36,710 nucleotides of DNA, from the NCBI RefSeq assembly GCF_024189295.1, contig NZ_JAIZEN010000026.1, positions 1-36,710 of the forward strand, given 5' to 3'. This document shows positions 8,027 to 17,787 of this stretch, piece by piece (the first letter of the stretch is position 1; each line of letters begins with the position of its first letter). Below the pieces are notes generated by a model. The model was not told where the DNA came from and did not search any database. It saw nothing but the letters and a program-made list of their open reading frames with translations. The DNA is from Halobacillus sp. A1. Its GTDB lineage: Bacteria > Bacillota > Bacilli > Bacillales > Halobacillaceae. A program made the position numbers and the translations under genes.

Positions 8027-9166
8027 ATGAATTTTTCACTGACCGAAGAACAGGAAATGCTTAGAAAAATGGTCCGCGACTTCGCCAAAAAGGAAGTCGA
8101 ACCGACAGCGGCAGAACGTGACGAAGAGGAGCGGTTCGACCGGGGAATTTTTGACAAAATGGCGGAACTCGGACTGACGGGAATTCCTTGGCCTGAGGAA
8201 TACGGCGGGATTGGATCGGATTTCGTAAGCTACGTCATCGCTGTGGAAGAACTGTCCCGTGTCTGCGCTTCTACAGGCGTGACGCTCTCTGCACACATCT
8301 CGTTAGCGAGCTGGCCGATTTATACATTCGGCAATGAGCAGCAGAAGAAGACGTTCCTTGCCCAGCTCGCAAGCGGAGAAAAGCTCGGAGCCTATGCGCT
8401 TTCTGAGCCAGGAGCAGGCAGTGATGTGTCATCCATGCGCACACAAGCCAAATTGGACGGCGATCATTACGTTTTAAACGGAAGCAAAGTGTGGATAACA
8501 AACGGAGGCGTCGGGGACATTTACATCGTGTTTGCTAAAACCGATCCTGAAGCAGGCAGCCGCGGGGTTAGTGCTTTTATCGTTGAAAAAGGAACCCCTG
8601 GATTCACCTTCGGGAAAAAGGAGAAAAAACTCGGCATCCGCTCCTCTCCGACGACGGAGCTGGTTTTTGAAGATTGCCGGATTCCTAAGGAAAATCTGCT
8701 TGGCGATGAAGGGCAAGGCTTTAAAATCGCCATGATGACGCTTGACGGAGGACGTAACGGAATCGCTGCGCAAGCTGTAGGGATCGCTCAGGGAGCTCTT
8801 GATGAATCGGTCAACTACGCCAAAGAGCGCGAGCAGTTCGGGAAACCGATTGCCCAGCATCAGGGAATTTCTTTCAAAATTGCCGATATGGCGACTGAAA
8901 CCGAAGCGGCGCGCCTGCTTACCTACCAGGCTGCTTACTTAGAATCAGAAGGAAAACCATACGCCAAGGCTTCCGCGATGGCGAAGCTTTATGCAGGAGA
9001 TGCCGCGATGCGCATTACCGTTGAAGCGGTACAGGTTCATGGCGGTTACGGCTATACGAAGGATTATCCTGTGGAACGTTATATGCGAGATGCAAAGATT
9101 ACGCAAATTTATGAAGGAACGAATGAAATACAGCGCTTAGTTATCGGTCGAATGGTGACTAAATAA
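8027..9166 (+). CDS. acdA: Acyl-CoA dehydrogenase AcdA
   Basis: A 379-residue second acyl-CoA dehydrogenase, with [32 protein letters not shown] and the C-terminal [13 protein letters not shown] carrying the catalytic Glu. The N-terminal [11 protein letters not shown] and [15 protein letters not shown] segments closely resemble B. subtilis AcdA, which sits next to fadF in that genome. It starts at an ATG with AGGAGG at proper spacing, 12 bases after mmgC. Having two paralogues in one operon suggests different chain length or branched-chain (isobutyryl/isovaleryl) preference; which is which cannot be read from sequence. Confidence 0.9.
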   Translation: MNFSLTEEQEMLRKMVRDFAKKEVEPTAAERDEEERFDRGIFDKMAELGLTGIPWPEEYGGIGSDFVSYVIAVEELSRVCASTGVTLSAHISLASWPIYTFGNEQQKKTFLAQLASGEKLGAYALSEPGAGSDVSSMRTQAKLDGDHYVLNGSKVWITNGGVGDIYIVFAKTDPEAGSRGVSAFIVEKGTPGFTFGKKEKKLGIRSSPTTELVFEDCRIPKENLLGDEGQGFKIAMMTLDGGRNGIAAQAVGIAQGALDESVNYAKEREQFGKPIAQHQGISFKIADMATETEAARLLTYQAAYLESEGKPYAKASAMAKLYAGDAAMRITVEAVQVHGGYGYTKDYPVERYMRDAKITQIYEGTNEIQRLVIGRMVTK

Positions 9167-9187
9167 ATGACAGGAGGAGGGCCGGCG

Positions 9188-10123
9188 ATGCATCGATTAG
9201 CAGAAAAAATTCAGCAGCAGGATATGCGGGCCCTCGCTCGTGCCATTACATTGATCGAAAATGACGATCCAGAAAAACTGAGTTTGATGAGTGATATCTT
9301 TTCCATCCAAAAAAAAGCCCATCACATTGGGATTACCGGCTCTCCAGGAGCAGGGAAAAGCTCGCTGATTAACCGGCTGCTCACGCATTTACGGTCAAAA
9401 GGACTGACCGTCGCTGTCATTGCCGTGGATCCGACGAGTCCCTTCAGCGGCGGGTCGCTGTTAGGCGACCGGACACGGATGAACCAGCACTTTATGGATC
9501 CGGGCATTTTCATCCGCAGTATGGCAACACGTGGGAGTCTCGGCGGTCTGGCAAGAGCGACAAAAGACGCGATTCGTGTATGCGATGCCTATGGGTTTGA
9601 CATCGTCTTAGTAGAAACGGTCGGAGTCGGCCAATCCGAACTCGATATCATGAAAGTCGTCGATACGACAGGCCTTGTGATTACGCCGAACAGCGGGGAC
9701 GTACTGCAGATTTTCAAAGCGGGAATTATGGAAATCGCTGATCTTTTCATCATCAATAAAGCCGATCTAAAAGGCGTCGGCCGTTTGAAAGCGACGCTCG
9801 AAGAGTACATGATGATCGCCCAGCCTAAAGGGTGGCATCCGCTCATTGTCAAAACCATTTCGACAGAGAATAAAGGAATGGAAGAGGTATGGCAGGGGAT
9901 GGAAAAGCACCGATCCTACCTTTATGAAACGAACCAGGGGGAAAAACAGAGGAAGCAGCAGCTGCAGCTCGAAGTATATGATTTGATCCGTGAAGAAATA
10001 TGGCGGGATGTAAAGCAGCATATCGAGGGTAACGAAGCCGCACGTACGCAGCTGGCCGATCCGGAGGCCGATCCATATCAACTGGCACGCTCCTGGTATC
10101 AAGCATGGAAGGGTGACGACTGA
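9188..10123 (+). CDS. meaB: MeaB-type GTPase, chaperone of B12-dependent acyl-CoA mutase
   Basis: A 311-residue G3E-family P-loop GTPase (MeaB/ArgK). Walker A GSPGAGKSS lies at 51-59, followed by the family segment DPTSPFSGGSLLGDRTRM, the switch VETVGVGQSE and the base-recognition NKAD. MeaB proteins guard coenzyme B12 loading and reactivation of methylmalonyl-CoA mutase. The ATG at 9188 follows AGGAGGAGG by seven bases; an in-frame ATG at 9167 lies directly after the acdA stop and upstream of that site, so it was rejected. It overlaps the next gene by one base. It is two genes from icmF, which already has a fused G domain, so its client may be a mutase encoded elsewhere. Confidence 0.88.
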   Translation: MHRLAEKIQQQDMRALARAITLIENDDPEKLSLMSDIFSIQKKAHHIGITGSPGAGKSSLINRLLTHLRSKGLTVAVIAVDPTSPFSGGSLLGDRTRMNQHFMDPGIFIRSMATRGSLGGLARATKDAIRVCDAYGFDIVLVETVGVGQSELDIMKVVDTTGLVITPNSGDVLQIFKAGIMEIADLFIINKADLKGVGRLKATLEEYMMIAQPKGWHPLIVKTISTENKGMEEVWQGMEKHRSYLYETNQGEKQRKQQLQLEVYDLIREEIWRDVKQHIEGNEAARTQLADPEADPYQLARSWYQAWKGDD

Positions 10124-10752
10124 TGACGAACAAACAAGTTCCTTCAACGATCAAGGATGAGATCCTCGTAGAGAAACGACGTCAGCAAATGATCAAAGGC
10201 GCCGTCATTCTTTTTACGGAAAAAGGGTTCCACAAAACGACGACGCGTGAAATCGCCAAAGCCTCCGGGTTCAGTATCGGCACGCTTTACGAATACATCC
10301 GAAAAAAAGAAGACGTGCTTTTTCTCGTGTGTGATTCGATTTATGAACGTGTAAAGGAGCGCATGGAGCAGTCGATCGATCAGAATGAAAAAAGCATCGC
10401 AAACCTCGTCCTTGCGATCCGCGCTTATTTTCATTTGATGGATGATATGCAGGGGGAAGTGCTCGTCATGTATCAAGAAGTCAAATCGTTATCGAAGGAT
10501 GCACAGGATTACGTGCTGAAAAAGGAACGGGAAATGGTCGCCATGCTTGAAAAAGTCATTACAAACAGCCTGCCCGTCACGATCTCCCAGGAGCAAGTGG
10601 CCTTAGTCGCCAACAACATTTTCGTTCAAGGACAAATGTGGGGCTTCCGGCGCTGGATCCTGCAGAGAAGCTTCACACTCGAAACATATACAGAACAGCA
10701 AATCCAGCTGCTGCTGCACGGATTGAAAGTAGAAGAAAAAGAATTATCCTAA
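10123..10752 (+). CDS. TetR/AcrR family regulator, candidate acyl-CoA-responsive repressor
   Basis: A 209-residue protein. The TetR N-terminal DNA-binding domain (about residues 19-65) has the signature AVILFTEKGFHKTTTREIAKASGFSIGTLYEYIRKKEDVLF. The C-terminal all-helical part is the ligand and dimer domain. It is translationally coupled to meaB by an ATGA overlap and lies 15 bases before icmF. Its place in the acyl-CoA operon makes it the natural candidate to bind the two related palindromes at 1760-1773 and 4059-4072 and to respond to an acyl-CoA; this is inference. A FadR homologue elsewhere in the genome could bind them instead. Confidence 0.85.
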   Translation: MTNKQVPSTIKDEILVEKRRQQMIKGAVILFTEKGFHKTTTREIAKASGFSIGTLYEYIRKKEDVLFLVCDSIYERVKERMEQSIDQNEKSIANLVLAIRAYFHLMDDMQGEVLVMYQEVKSLSKDAQDYVLKKEREMVAMLEKVITNSLPVTISQEQVALVANNIFVQGQMWGFRRWILQRSFTLETYTEQQIQLLLHGLKVEEKELS

Positions 10753-10767
10753 CGAGGAGGGCGTCCT

Positions 10768-13700
10768 ATGGAAAAGCCTGAAGTATATCAAGCGAAACAT
10801 CCGATCCGCTTTGTGACCGCATCGAGTTTATTTGACGGACACGATGCCTCAATCAACATTATGCGCCGCATTCTCCAGGCGACGGGAGCGGAAGTCATTC
10901 ACCTTGGCCATAACCGTTCCGTCGAAGACGTCGTGAACGCGGCGATCCAGGAGGATGTACAAGGTATCGCCATCTCGTCTTATCAAGGCGGTCACGTTGA
11001 ATATTTTAAATATATGATCGATTTGCTGCGTGAGCGGGGAGCGGGACACATCCGCGTCTACGGCGGGGGAGGCGGAGTTATTATCCCTCGTGAAATTAAA
11101 GAGCTGCACGAATATGGTGTGGCACGCGTTTTTACGCCGGAAGACGGACGCGAACGCGGTCTGCAAGGCATGATCAATATGATGCTCGAAGAATGCGATT
11201 TTCTGCCGCCGCTGCAAAACATCGAAGAAGCGGTCTCCTTTCTGATAAAAGGCGAGCACCAGTCGATCGCGCGCTTTATTACGTATGTAGAAAACACGCC
11301 GCGAGAGGAACGCGAAGCCGTGGCCACTTTTGAAAGCGCTCTCGAAAAAGCAGTAGAGAAAAAAATTCCCGTGCTCGGCATCACCGGTACAGGCGGAGCG
11401 GGTAAAAGCTCCCTGACAGATGAGTTGATCCGCCGCTTCATCAATGAAATTCCCGACAAAAAAATCGGCATCCTGTCCGTCGATCCGACGAAGAAGAAAA
11501 CCGGCGGCGCTTTACTAGGCGATCGGATCCGGATGAACGCCATTTTCAATCCACGCGTGTATATGCGCTCTCTCGCTACAAGGGACGCCCGCTCTGAATT
11601 ATCAACGGCTGTCGAAGAATCGATTCAAGTGATGAAAGCAGCCGGCATGGATTTTATCATTATCGAAACAAGCGGGATCGGCCAGGGCGATGCAGCGATT
11701 ACCGATGTGACCGACTTGTCGATGTACGTCATGACGGCTGAATTCGGTGCGCCGTCTCAGCTTGAAAAAATAGATATGATCGATTTTGCCGACTTTATCG
11801 TCATCAATAAATTTGAACAAAAAGGCTCTGAGGATGCACTTAATCAAGTGCGTAAGCAGTATGAACGGAGTCATATGCTGTTCCATGCGGACACATCAGC
11901 TTTCCCAGTTTACGGTACAATCGCCAGTCAGTTCAACGATCCGGGTACGAATACACTGTTCGCCGGCATCGTCGATAAGCTGAACGCAGACTATAACTGG
12001 CAGGATGAAACGACGTTAGAGCGTGTAGACAAAGTAGAAAAACAAAATGTCATCATTCCAAACGACCGCCAGCAGTATTTACGCGATATTTCGTTAGCTG
12101 TGCGTGATTATCATAAGTATTCGAACGACCAGGCCGAGCAGGCACGAAAGCTTTATCAGCTCAAAGGCACGGTTGCTCTGCTTGATGAGGAGGAGCACAA
12201 GGAAAGCATCGAACGCCTGATTGAAGATTACGAAGAGAAGCTCGACCGAGAGCCGACCTCCCTTTTAAACGACTGGGACGATTTGCACGAACGTTACAGC
12301 GGAGATACGTACACCTTCAAAGTACGTGATAAAGACATAACGATGGACATAACGACAGAAAGCTTATCAGGCTTGAAAATTCCTAAAGTCGCATTGCCGA
12401 ATTACAACGACTGGGGAGACCGTTTGCTCTGGCTCATGCAGGAAAACGTCCCAGGTGCTTTTCCATTTACGACCGGCGTGTTTCCGTTCAAACGAAAAGG
12501 GGAAGATCCGAAACGCCAGTTTGCCGGAGAAGGAACGCCTGAACGGACGAACCGCCGCTTCCATTATTTATCCGAAGGCGACGATGCCAAACGTTTAAGC
12601 ACTGCTTTTGATTCCGTGACGTTATATGGAGAAGACCCCGATGAACGTCCGGATATTTACGGAAAAGTCGGCGAAAGCGGAGTTAACATCTGTACGCTTG
12701 AAGATATGAAAAAACTCTACGCCGGGTTTGATCTAACTGAACCGACAACGTCCGTATCGATGACGATCAACGGACCGGCACCCATCATATTAGCGATGTT
12801 TTTCAACACGGCAGTCGACCAGCAGCTCCATAAATTCAAGGAAGAAAACGGCCGCGAGCCTGACCGTGAAGAAGCAGCGAAAATAAAAGAAGAAACGATC
12901 CACGTCGTACGCGGAACCGTGCAAGCCGATATTTTAAAAGAAGATCAGGGACAGAACACGTGCATCTTCTCAACGGAATTCGCCTTGCGCATGATGGGGG
13001 ATATCCAGCAGTATTTTATCGATTACAAAGTGCGCAACTACTACTCCGTATCGATTTCCGGCTATCACATCGCCGAAGCCGGAGCGAACCCGATCACCCA
13101 GCTTGCGTTTACGCTGGCGAATGGCTTCACGTACGTCGAATACTATTTAAGCCGCGGCATGGATATTAACAAATTCGCGCCCAACCTGTCGTTCTTTTTC
13201 TCGAACGGACTCGATCCTGAATATACCGTGCTCGGCCGCGTAGCCCGCAGAATCTGGGCAATCGTCATGAAAAACAAATACGGCGCCAACGAACGCAGCC
13301 AGAAGCTGAAGTACCACATCCAGACGTCCGGACGATCCCTGCACGCCCAGGAAATCGACTTCAACGACATCCGGACGACACTGCAGGCACTCATTGCAAT
13401 CCAGGATAACTGCAACTCCCTGCATACGAACTCTTACGATGAAGCGATCACCACCCCTTCACAAGAGTCCGTACGCCGCGCGATGGCCATTCAAATGATC
13501 ATCAGCAAAGAGTTCGGTCTGACAAAAAACGAGAATTCCTTGCAAGGCTCCTATATCATCCGTGAGCTGACCGATCTCGTCGAAGAAGCCGTCCTGCAGG
13601 AATTCGAACGCATCAACGACCGCGGCGGCGTACTCGGCGCCATGGAGCGGCAGTACCAACGTGGAAAAATCCAAGAGGAATCCTTATATTACGAGGGCAA

Positions 13701-14016
13701 AAAGCATTCAGGAGAATTGCCGATTATCGGTGTCAATACGTACTTGAATCCGAACCCGCCATCCGAAGAGGAGATCGACTCGATGGAATTGACACGCGCC
13801 TCCAAAGAAGAAAAAGAGCATCAAATCAAGGAATTGCGCAGCTTCCAGAATGCGAATGAATCAGAAGCCGATGCCGCACTCAGACGTCTTCAGGAAGTCG
13901 CAAGCGGCGGAGGGAACATTTTTGCGGAATTGATGGAAACCGTAAAAGTTGCCAGCCTCGGTCAAATTACGAACGCTCTCTATAAAGTAGGCGGGCAGTA
14001 CCGTCGAAATATGTAA
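10768..14016 (+). CDS. icmF: Fused isobutyryl-CoA mutase/GTPase IcmF
   Basis: A 1082-residue three-module enzyme. Residues 1-150 form the cobalamin-binding domain with DGHD (23-26) and G-rich VYGGGGGVI. Residues about 200-420 are a MeaB-like GTPase with Walker [39 protein letters not shown] and NKFE. Residues about 540-1080 are the mutase barrel ([33 protein letters not shown]). Length and domain order are those of IcmF, which interconverts isobutyryl- and butyryl-CoA (some forms also pivalyl/isovaleryl-CoA) with adenosyl-B12 and repairs itself through its own G domain. Start ATG with GAGGAGG upstream. Last gene of the operon, feeding branched acyl-CoA into the beta-oxidation enzymes encoded upstream. 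Confidence 0.93.
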   Translation: MEKPEVYQAKHPIRFVTASSLFDGHDASINIMRRILQATGAEVIHLGHNRSVEDVVNAAIQEDVQGIAISSYQGGHVEYFKYMIDLLRERGAGHIRVYGGGGGVIIPREIKELHEYGVARVFTPEDGRERGLQGMINMMLEECDFLPPLQNIEEAVSFLIKGEHQSIARFITYVENTPREEREAVATFESALEKAVEKKIPVLGITGTGGAGKSSLTDELIRRFINEIPDKKIGILSVDPTKKKTGGALLGDRIRMNAIFNPRVYMRSLATRDARSELSTAVEESIQVMKAAGMDFIIIETSGIGQGDAAITDVTDLSMYVMTAEFGAPSQLEKIDMIDFADFIVINKFEQKGSEDALNQVRKQYERSHMLFHADTSAFPVYGTIASQFNDPGTNTLFAGIVDKLNADYNWQDETTLERVDKVEKQNVIIPNDRQQYLRDISLAVRDYHKYSNDQAEQARKLYQLKGTVALLDEEEHKESIERLIEDYEEKLDREPTSLLNDWDDLHERYSGDTYTFKVRDKDITMDITTESLSGLKIPKVALPNYNDWGDRLLWLMQENVPGAFPFTTGVFPFKRKGEDPKRQFAGEGTPERTNRRFHYLSEGDDAKRLSTAFDSVTLYGEDPDERPDIYGKVGESGVNICTLEDMKKLYAGFDLTEPTTSVSMTINGPAPIILAMFFNTAVDQQLHKFKEENGREPDREEAAKIKEETIHVVRGTVQADILKEDQGQNTCIFSTEFALRMMGDIQQYFIDYKVRNYYSVSISGYHIAEAGANPITQLAFTLANGFTYVEYYLSRGMDINKFAPNLSFFFSNGLDPEYTVLGRVARRIWAIVMKNKYGANERSQKLKYHIQTSGRSLHAQEIDFNDIRTTLQALIAIQDNCNSLHTNSYDEAITTPSQESVRRAMAIQMIISKEFGLTKNENSLQGSYIIRELTDLVEEAVLQEFERINDRGGVLGAMERQYQRGKIQEESLYYEGKKHSGELPIIGVNTYLNPNPPSEEEIDSMELTRASKEEKEHQIKELRSFQNANESEADAALRRLQEVASGGGNIFAELMETVKVASLGQITNALYKVGGQYRRNM

Positions 14017-14023
14017 GTCGTGA

Positions 14024-14060
14024 AACTCGTCATCCTGTAGGTAGGGGGTGGCGGGTTTTT
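14024..14060 (+). terminator. Terminator of the mmgA-icmF operon
   Basis: AACTCGTCATCC (14024-14035) pairs with GGGGTGGCGGGTT (14045-14057) using several G.U pairs, followed by TTT. It lies 8 bases after the icmF stop. Confidence 0.75.
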
Positions 14061-14109
14061 ACTATTTCTTTAGTAGAAGATAGAAAGATATAGCATTGCT
14101 TGAATACAG

Positions 14110-14279
14110 GATTCCGAGATATTAAGTGAGAGTCAGGGACTCCGGGAAACGATTCGCTTTCCGTGGGCGTACGCTGAGCCTCCTCGAGCTTCGCTCTCCG
14201 GGGTCTCATCTAACCCGCGTATCCCACAGGAGTCTCACCGTTTCCCTACGCCCCTTACGTTATAAATTTTCTCGGAATC
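14110..14279 (+). repeat. Family B hairpin repeat (unit B1)
   Basis: A 170-bp unit bounded by the 10-bp inverted repeat GATTCCGAGA/TCTCGGAATC. Inside, GGGAAACG pairs with CGTTTCCC, and the family core (CGCTTTCCGTGGGC, GCCTCCTCGAGC, GGGGTCTCAT, CCCACAGGAGTCTC) makes further arms. + orientation. Confidence 0.8.
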
Positions 14280-14509
14280 ACTGTAATTCAACTCTATAAA
14301 GAACAATGAAAATAGCGATTAAACTACTATTGTACGAGAGCTTTTTCAATCTATAATAGCGGAATGGATTCATATTGATCGAAAAATTAAAAAAACAAAA
14401 AGGCCATAACTAAAAAAGATAGAACGTGTTTGGCGGGACATCACGTCCAGAAATACGTTTTGACAATCATTTACGTCATAATATTACATACATAATTCAT
14501 CATCTTCCT
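14280..14509. other. A/T-rich spacer without recognisable gene
   Basis: No reading frame with a ribosome binding site and no stable hairpin was found. One TTGACA hexamer lies near 14459, but no good -10 sits at proper spacing. Confidence 0.4.
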
Positions 14510-14680
14510 TTAAGAGTTCCCTACCCAAAAAGTTAAGCCTGTCCGTAAATAACTTCTATGGGATGAAAGCACATGGTGATATCCCGCGGGGCGTTAACCA
14601 CAGGAAGCTCATCGTACGCCCATGGAAAGCGATCCATTTTCAACACCCCATTTCTCCCTACATTCTTAATAACGGAAACC
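14510..14680 (-). repeat. Family B hairpin repeat, decayed (unit B2)
   Basis: The right part (CCCGCGGGGCGTTAACC, AGGAAGCTCATCG, CCATGGAAAGCGATCC and AATAACGGAAACC at the end) matches unit B3. The left arm is heavily altered and the left boundary is estimated from the usual 170-bp length. Reverse orientation relative to B1. Confidence 0.55.
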
Positions 14681-14742
14681 ATATGAATGTATTAACGTCA
14701 CGCTTTTTTATTAATAAGCTATAAAAAAGGATGTGACACTAT

Positions 14743-15045
14743 ATGTTGAGATGTGCCTGGTGTATGAAAAAAATTAAAGAGAATGACCCAGTTTACGGTT
14801 TGAGTGTTAAATTCGCAGATGGTGTAGACTATTCGGGTAGTGAAGGAAGAATGATTCATATTCCGCTCAGCACCCGCAATACCAGCGTCCCGATGGTAGT
14901 AACAACTAAAGAATCTGAAGCAAAGAAACAAGGGACGGATGGTATTTTTGCATTATGCAGGGGAGAATGCTGGAAGAAAATGAAAGAAACGATAGCAAAA
15001 GAAATAACAACATTCGAGTATTCTAAAGATATAACTCAAAACTAA
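14743..15045 (+). CDS. Small cysteine-containing protein of unknown function
   Basis: A 100-residue protein with AAGGAT as a modest ribosome binding site 10-11 bases before the ATG. It begins MLRCAWCMKKI, giving a CxxC pair at residues 4 and 7, and has a second pair in ALCRGECW near residue 73. This is a four-cysteine layout able to bind a zinc ion. No signal peptide or membrane segment is visible. A clear terminator follows, so it is probably a one-gene unit. It is flanked on both sides by family B repeats. I do not recognise the family and no function can be given. Confidence 0.6.
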   Translation: MLRCAWCMKKIKENDPVYGLSVKFADGVDYSGSEGRMIHIPLSTRNTSVPMVVTTKESEAKKQGTDGIFALCRGECWKKMKETIAKEITTFEYSKDITQN

Positions 15046-15061
15046 AATGAACGTAATATGG

Positions 15062-15097
15062 TGCACCTCATTCTAAAAAAGAAAGGTGCATTTTTTT
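15062..15097 (+). terminator. Intrinsic terminator
   Basis: TGCACCT (15062-15068) pairs with AGGTGCA (15084-15090), followed by seven Ts. It ends the four-cysteine gene at 14743-15045. Confidence 0.8.
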
Positions 15098-15164
15098 CTT
15101 TTTCACTAAGAAGGAAATAATATTGATTATATAATTCGGGATAAAATGGTAGAAGGAGTTCAAT

Positions 15165-15298
15165 ATGAAAAACATAAGAAGAATTAAAAATAGAAATAAA
15201 ACTACTATGGTATAGCATTTTTCGTTGGTATCTCTTTTAGCTCAGTCAGTGGTGGTTTCGTTGCTTTTATCATGGTAATGGGGTCTTGGAAATGGTGA
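15165..15298 (+). pseudogene. Possible frameshifted small membrane protein
   Basis: An ATG at 15165 with AGAAGGAG six bases upstream opens a basic peptide (MKNIRRIKNRNKTTMV) that stops at 15213-15215. In the next frame, from 15209, a strongly hydrophobic segment IAFFVGISFSSVSGGFVAFI runs on to a stop at 15296-15298. Joined by a one-base shift, the two would make a basic start plus one transmembrane helix, typical of a small membrane protein. The 3' end runs into family B unit B3. The evidence is compositional only and it may be chance. Confidence 0.3.
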
Positions 15299-15424
15299 GA
15301 CTCCTGCGGGAATGGATAGACTGGCTAGACCCCGGAGAGCGTTAGCTCGAGGAGGCTGGCCGTCATCCCCGCGGAAAGCGATCCATTTCCAAGACCTCAT
15401 TTTTCTATGCAAAATAACGAAACC
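15254..15424 (-). repeat. Family B hairpin repeat (unit B3)
   Basis: 171 bp bounded by GGTTTCGTT/AACGAAACC. The long arms GGGTCTTGGAAATGG and CCATTTCCAAGACCTC pair with each other but differ from the arms of other units. Core in reverse orientation (GAGACTCCTGCGGG ... CCGCGGAAAGCGATCC). Confidence 0.82.
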
Positions 15425-15547
15425 TATCTTCGGCTTTAGATAGCTTATATGAATATCAACACGATAGCCTTTTTGGTAGTTCCCAAGAAAAATGAATCCT
15501 TTTCCCATCTTACACCGTAAATATAATTAAGAAAGCGAGGGACGAAC

Positions 15548-17176
15548 ATGAAAAAATGGATAGGTGGATTCATACTGCTCTTCTTATTAGCTGTTTCGCC
15601 GATACATGCCCTGGCAGTTGACTTTGAGATCGATCAGACGGATATTCAAGCTTCCCTGCAAGAAAATGGCGAAGTTAAAGTGAAGGAAACCCACACGTAC
15701 TCGTTTGATGGTGACTTTAATGGAATGACCCGCAGTCTCATTCCTAAAGAGGGAACTGCTATAACAAATTTTCAGGCTGCTGAGAACGGCACTGATTTAA
15801 AAGTGGAACAGGAAGATGGGGTTAATAAGATTTTCCGTGGCGGAGAGGATGAAACGGTGACCATCGATCTTTTTTACACGATCGAGGATGGAGTGGAAGT
15901 TTATTCAGATGCGGCTCAGTTTTACTGGCCATTCTTTGATGCCAGCATTGAATCTACTTACGAGAACCTGACCATTACCGTAGTGCCGCCAGAACCTGCT
16001 GATCTTAAAGCGGCTTACGGTGATGAGGAAGCTTATGGCACGGAAGAAGTCAATAAAGATGGCAGTGTGACTTTCCATCTTGGTGAAGTTCCTGATGGAA
16101 GCGAAGGAAACATAAGAGTCGCTTATGATGCGGCAATTTTTGCAGGGGCTTCAAGCGACCAGGAGATACTGCCAGCTATTCAATCCGATCAAGCAGAGCT
16201 GGATGCAGCGATGTTAGAAAAAGCGGAGCGGGAGGAGCGCTGGGGAAATTGGGCGCCTTACATCTTAGGAGCATTTCTAGCCGTTGCGCTAGTCCTGGCC
16301 TTGATAGCCTGGAGAAAAAGGACGGAAACGGTTCGTGAAGCTAGACGACAGGAAAGCGGCGGCAATCGTTTTCCTAAAGATTCGTTAAGTCTGCCCGGTA
16401 TGATTGCCTTTATGAATCACGGGTGGCTTTCAACAGAGGCGTTAACGTCTGCTTTACTAGATTTGTACCGAAAAGGAAATATAGAAAAGGTTTCCGAGCA
16501 TGAATTTAAATTGAGCAGCCGGAACACGGAATATGAGCATGAAAGCATCTTAATTGAATGGCTGTTTGATGATGTGGGGGACGGACAGACCTTTAGAACA
16601 GAAGATTTTGAGGCATATGTCAAAGATGAAGAGAACCATGAAAAATACCAGGAACATTATAGAAGGTGGCAGGAAGAAGTAAAGAAAGAATACAAACAGC
16701 ATGATTTGCAGGAAAAGTTTTCAGGGGTAAACTGGACGGCCATCATAGCTGCACTGTCCATTCTTCCTTTTATCGTTCTCTTTCCTATCAATGGTCAGCT
16801 GCCATGGATGTTCTTCTCTTTAATTATTATGATCTTTTTCATAACGTTTTCGATCATCTACCGGCCTTTGACGGTAACAGGGCAGAGGTTAAAAGGAGAT
16901 CTTAAACCTTTGAAGAAAGGTGACGAGTGGAAATCCTGGGATAAAGATGAGCAGGTCCCTGCCCTTATATATCAAATTGGGATCGGAAGCCGTGATCTTT
17001 CTACGACACCTGCGTCTAACCATGACTGGGTTATCTTTCTTGTCCTTGCTGGAACTTTAAACAACAGCTTTACTACAGTGAATCAGGAAGTCTCGGCTGC
17101 GTCTGGTTCCTCCGGAGGAGTTGCGGGCGGAGGAACTGGAGTCGGCGGAGGTGGTGGAGGATCAGGCGCTTTCTAA
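15548..17176 (+). CDS. DUF2207 domain membrane protein
   Basis: A 542-residue protein with a signal peptide (MKKWIGGFILLFLLAVSPIHALA, cleavage near A21-A23). The extracytoplasmic beta-rich DUF2207 domain covers about residues 24-200. A transmembrane helix lies near 229-250 (YILGAFLAVALVLALIAW), a cytoplasmic region at about 255-395, and a pair of helices at about 396-440. The tail ends in a glycine-rich run (GGVAGGGTGVGGGGGGSGAF), typical of this family. The start ATG follows AAGCGAGGGACG. It is a single-gene unit with its own terminator, set between family B repeats. The family is widespread in bacteria; its function is unknown. Confidence 0.85.
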   Translation: MKKWIGGFILLFLLAVSPIHALAVDFEIDQTDIQASLQENGEVKVKETHTYSFDGDFNGMTRSLIPKEGTAITNFQAAENGTDLKVEQEDGVNKIFRGGEDETVTIDLFYTIEDGVEVYSDAAQFYWPFFDASIESTYENLTITVVPPEPADLKAAYGDEEAYGTEEVNKDGSVTFHLGEVPDGSEGNIRVAYDAAIFAGASSDQEILPAIQSDQAELDAAMLEKAEREERWGNWAPYILGAFLAVALVLALIAWRKRTETVREARRQESGGNRFPKDSLSLPGMIAFMNHGWLSTEALTSALLDLYRKGNIEKVSEHEFKLSSRNTEYEHESILIEWLFDDVGDGQTFRTEDFEAYVKDEENHEKYQEHYRRWQEEVKKEYKQHDLQEKFSGVNWTAIIAALSILPFIVLFPINGQLPWMFFSLIIMIFFITFSIIYRPLTVTGQRLKGDLKPLKKGDEWKSWDKDEQVPALIYQIGIGSRDLSTTPASNHDWVIFLVLAGTLNNSFTTVNQEVSAASGSSGGVAGGGTGVGGGGGGSGAF

Positions 17177-17194
17177 CATAATGAATTGATGAGG

Positions 17195-17225
17195 AGAGCC
17201 CTCTTTGTGAGGGTTCTTTTTTAGT
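17195..17225 (+). terminator. Terminator of the DUF2207 gene
   Basis: AGAGCCCTC (17195-17203) pairs with GAGGGTTCT (17209-17217) with one G.U pair, followed by a T run. Confidence 0.8.
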
Positions 17226-17306
17226 TTTTGGCTCTGTTAAACATCTGTGTTGATATTCATATTAAGCTCTCTTGCCTTAAATACTTAGTTTTGAAATGTT
17301 CAGATT

Positions 17307-17476
17307 GTTTCCTTTGAGATTGCCAGCGTTTAGAGCTCCGGGAAATCACTCGCTTTCCGTGGGAGCGCGTTGAGCCTCCTCGAGCTAACGCTCTGCCGGG
17401 TTTCATCTAGCACTCTTTTCCCACAGGAGTCTCGCAATTTCCCGGAGCTCTCTACGATGATTAGTGGAACGGAAAC
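17307..17476 (+). repeat. Family B hairpin repeat (unit B4)
   Basis: 170 bp between GTTTCC and GGAAAC ends. The arms GAGCTCCGGGAAAT and ATTTCCCGGAGCTC are perfectly complementary and unlike those of other units. The core (CTCGCTTTCCGTGGGAGC, GCCTCCTCGAGC, CCCACAGGAGTCTCG) is in + orientation. Confidence 0.82.
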
Positions 17477-17530
17477 TTTCAATGTAGAATGTCAGATACT
17501 GAGAAGTGAAAATGGATTCTTCTAAGTAAA

Positions 17531-17704
17531 GGGTTCGTTTCTCACCTTTATCGAATGGGGTGGTTGGGAAGCTGGGAGACTCCCGTGGGAGAAGGAGGTA
17601 GGCGAGATCCCGCAGGGCTTCAGCCCGAGGAAGCTCGCCAGTTCCCCCACAGGAAAGCGAGTAGCTTCCCAACCACCCCTGACTCTTCATTCGGCAACGA
17701 ACCC
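17531..17704 (-). repeat. Family B hairpin repeat (unit B5)
   Basis: 174 bp bounded by GGGTTCGTT/AACGAACCC. Long arms GGGGTGGTTGGGAAGCT and AGCTTCCCAACCACCCC are perfectly complementary. Reverse orientation, so it faces unit B4 across 54 bases. Confidence 0.85.
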
Positions 17705-17750
17705 AGGAGGAAGTTCACCGTAAGCCTATCTCGAACCTATTCATTGGAAG

Positions 17751-17778
17751 AAAAAAAGAGCTCCTCAGTGAGAAGCTC
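17751..17778 (-). terminator. Terminator of the minus-strand gene at 17788-18108
   Basis: Read on the minus strand, GAGCTTCT pairs with AGGAGCTC (17771-17778 and 17758-17765) and is followed by seven Ts. Confidence 0.75.
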
Positions 17779-17787
17779 GTTCCTTTA

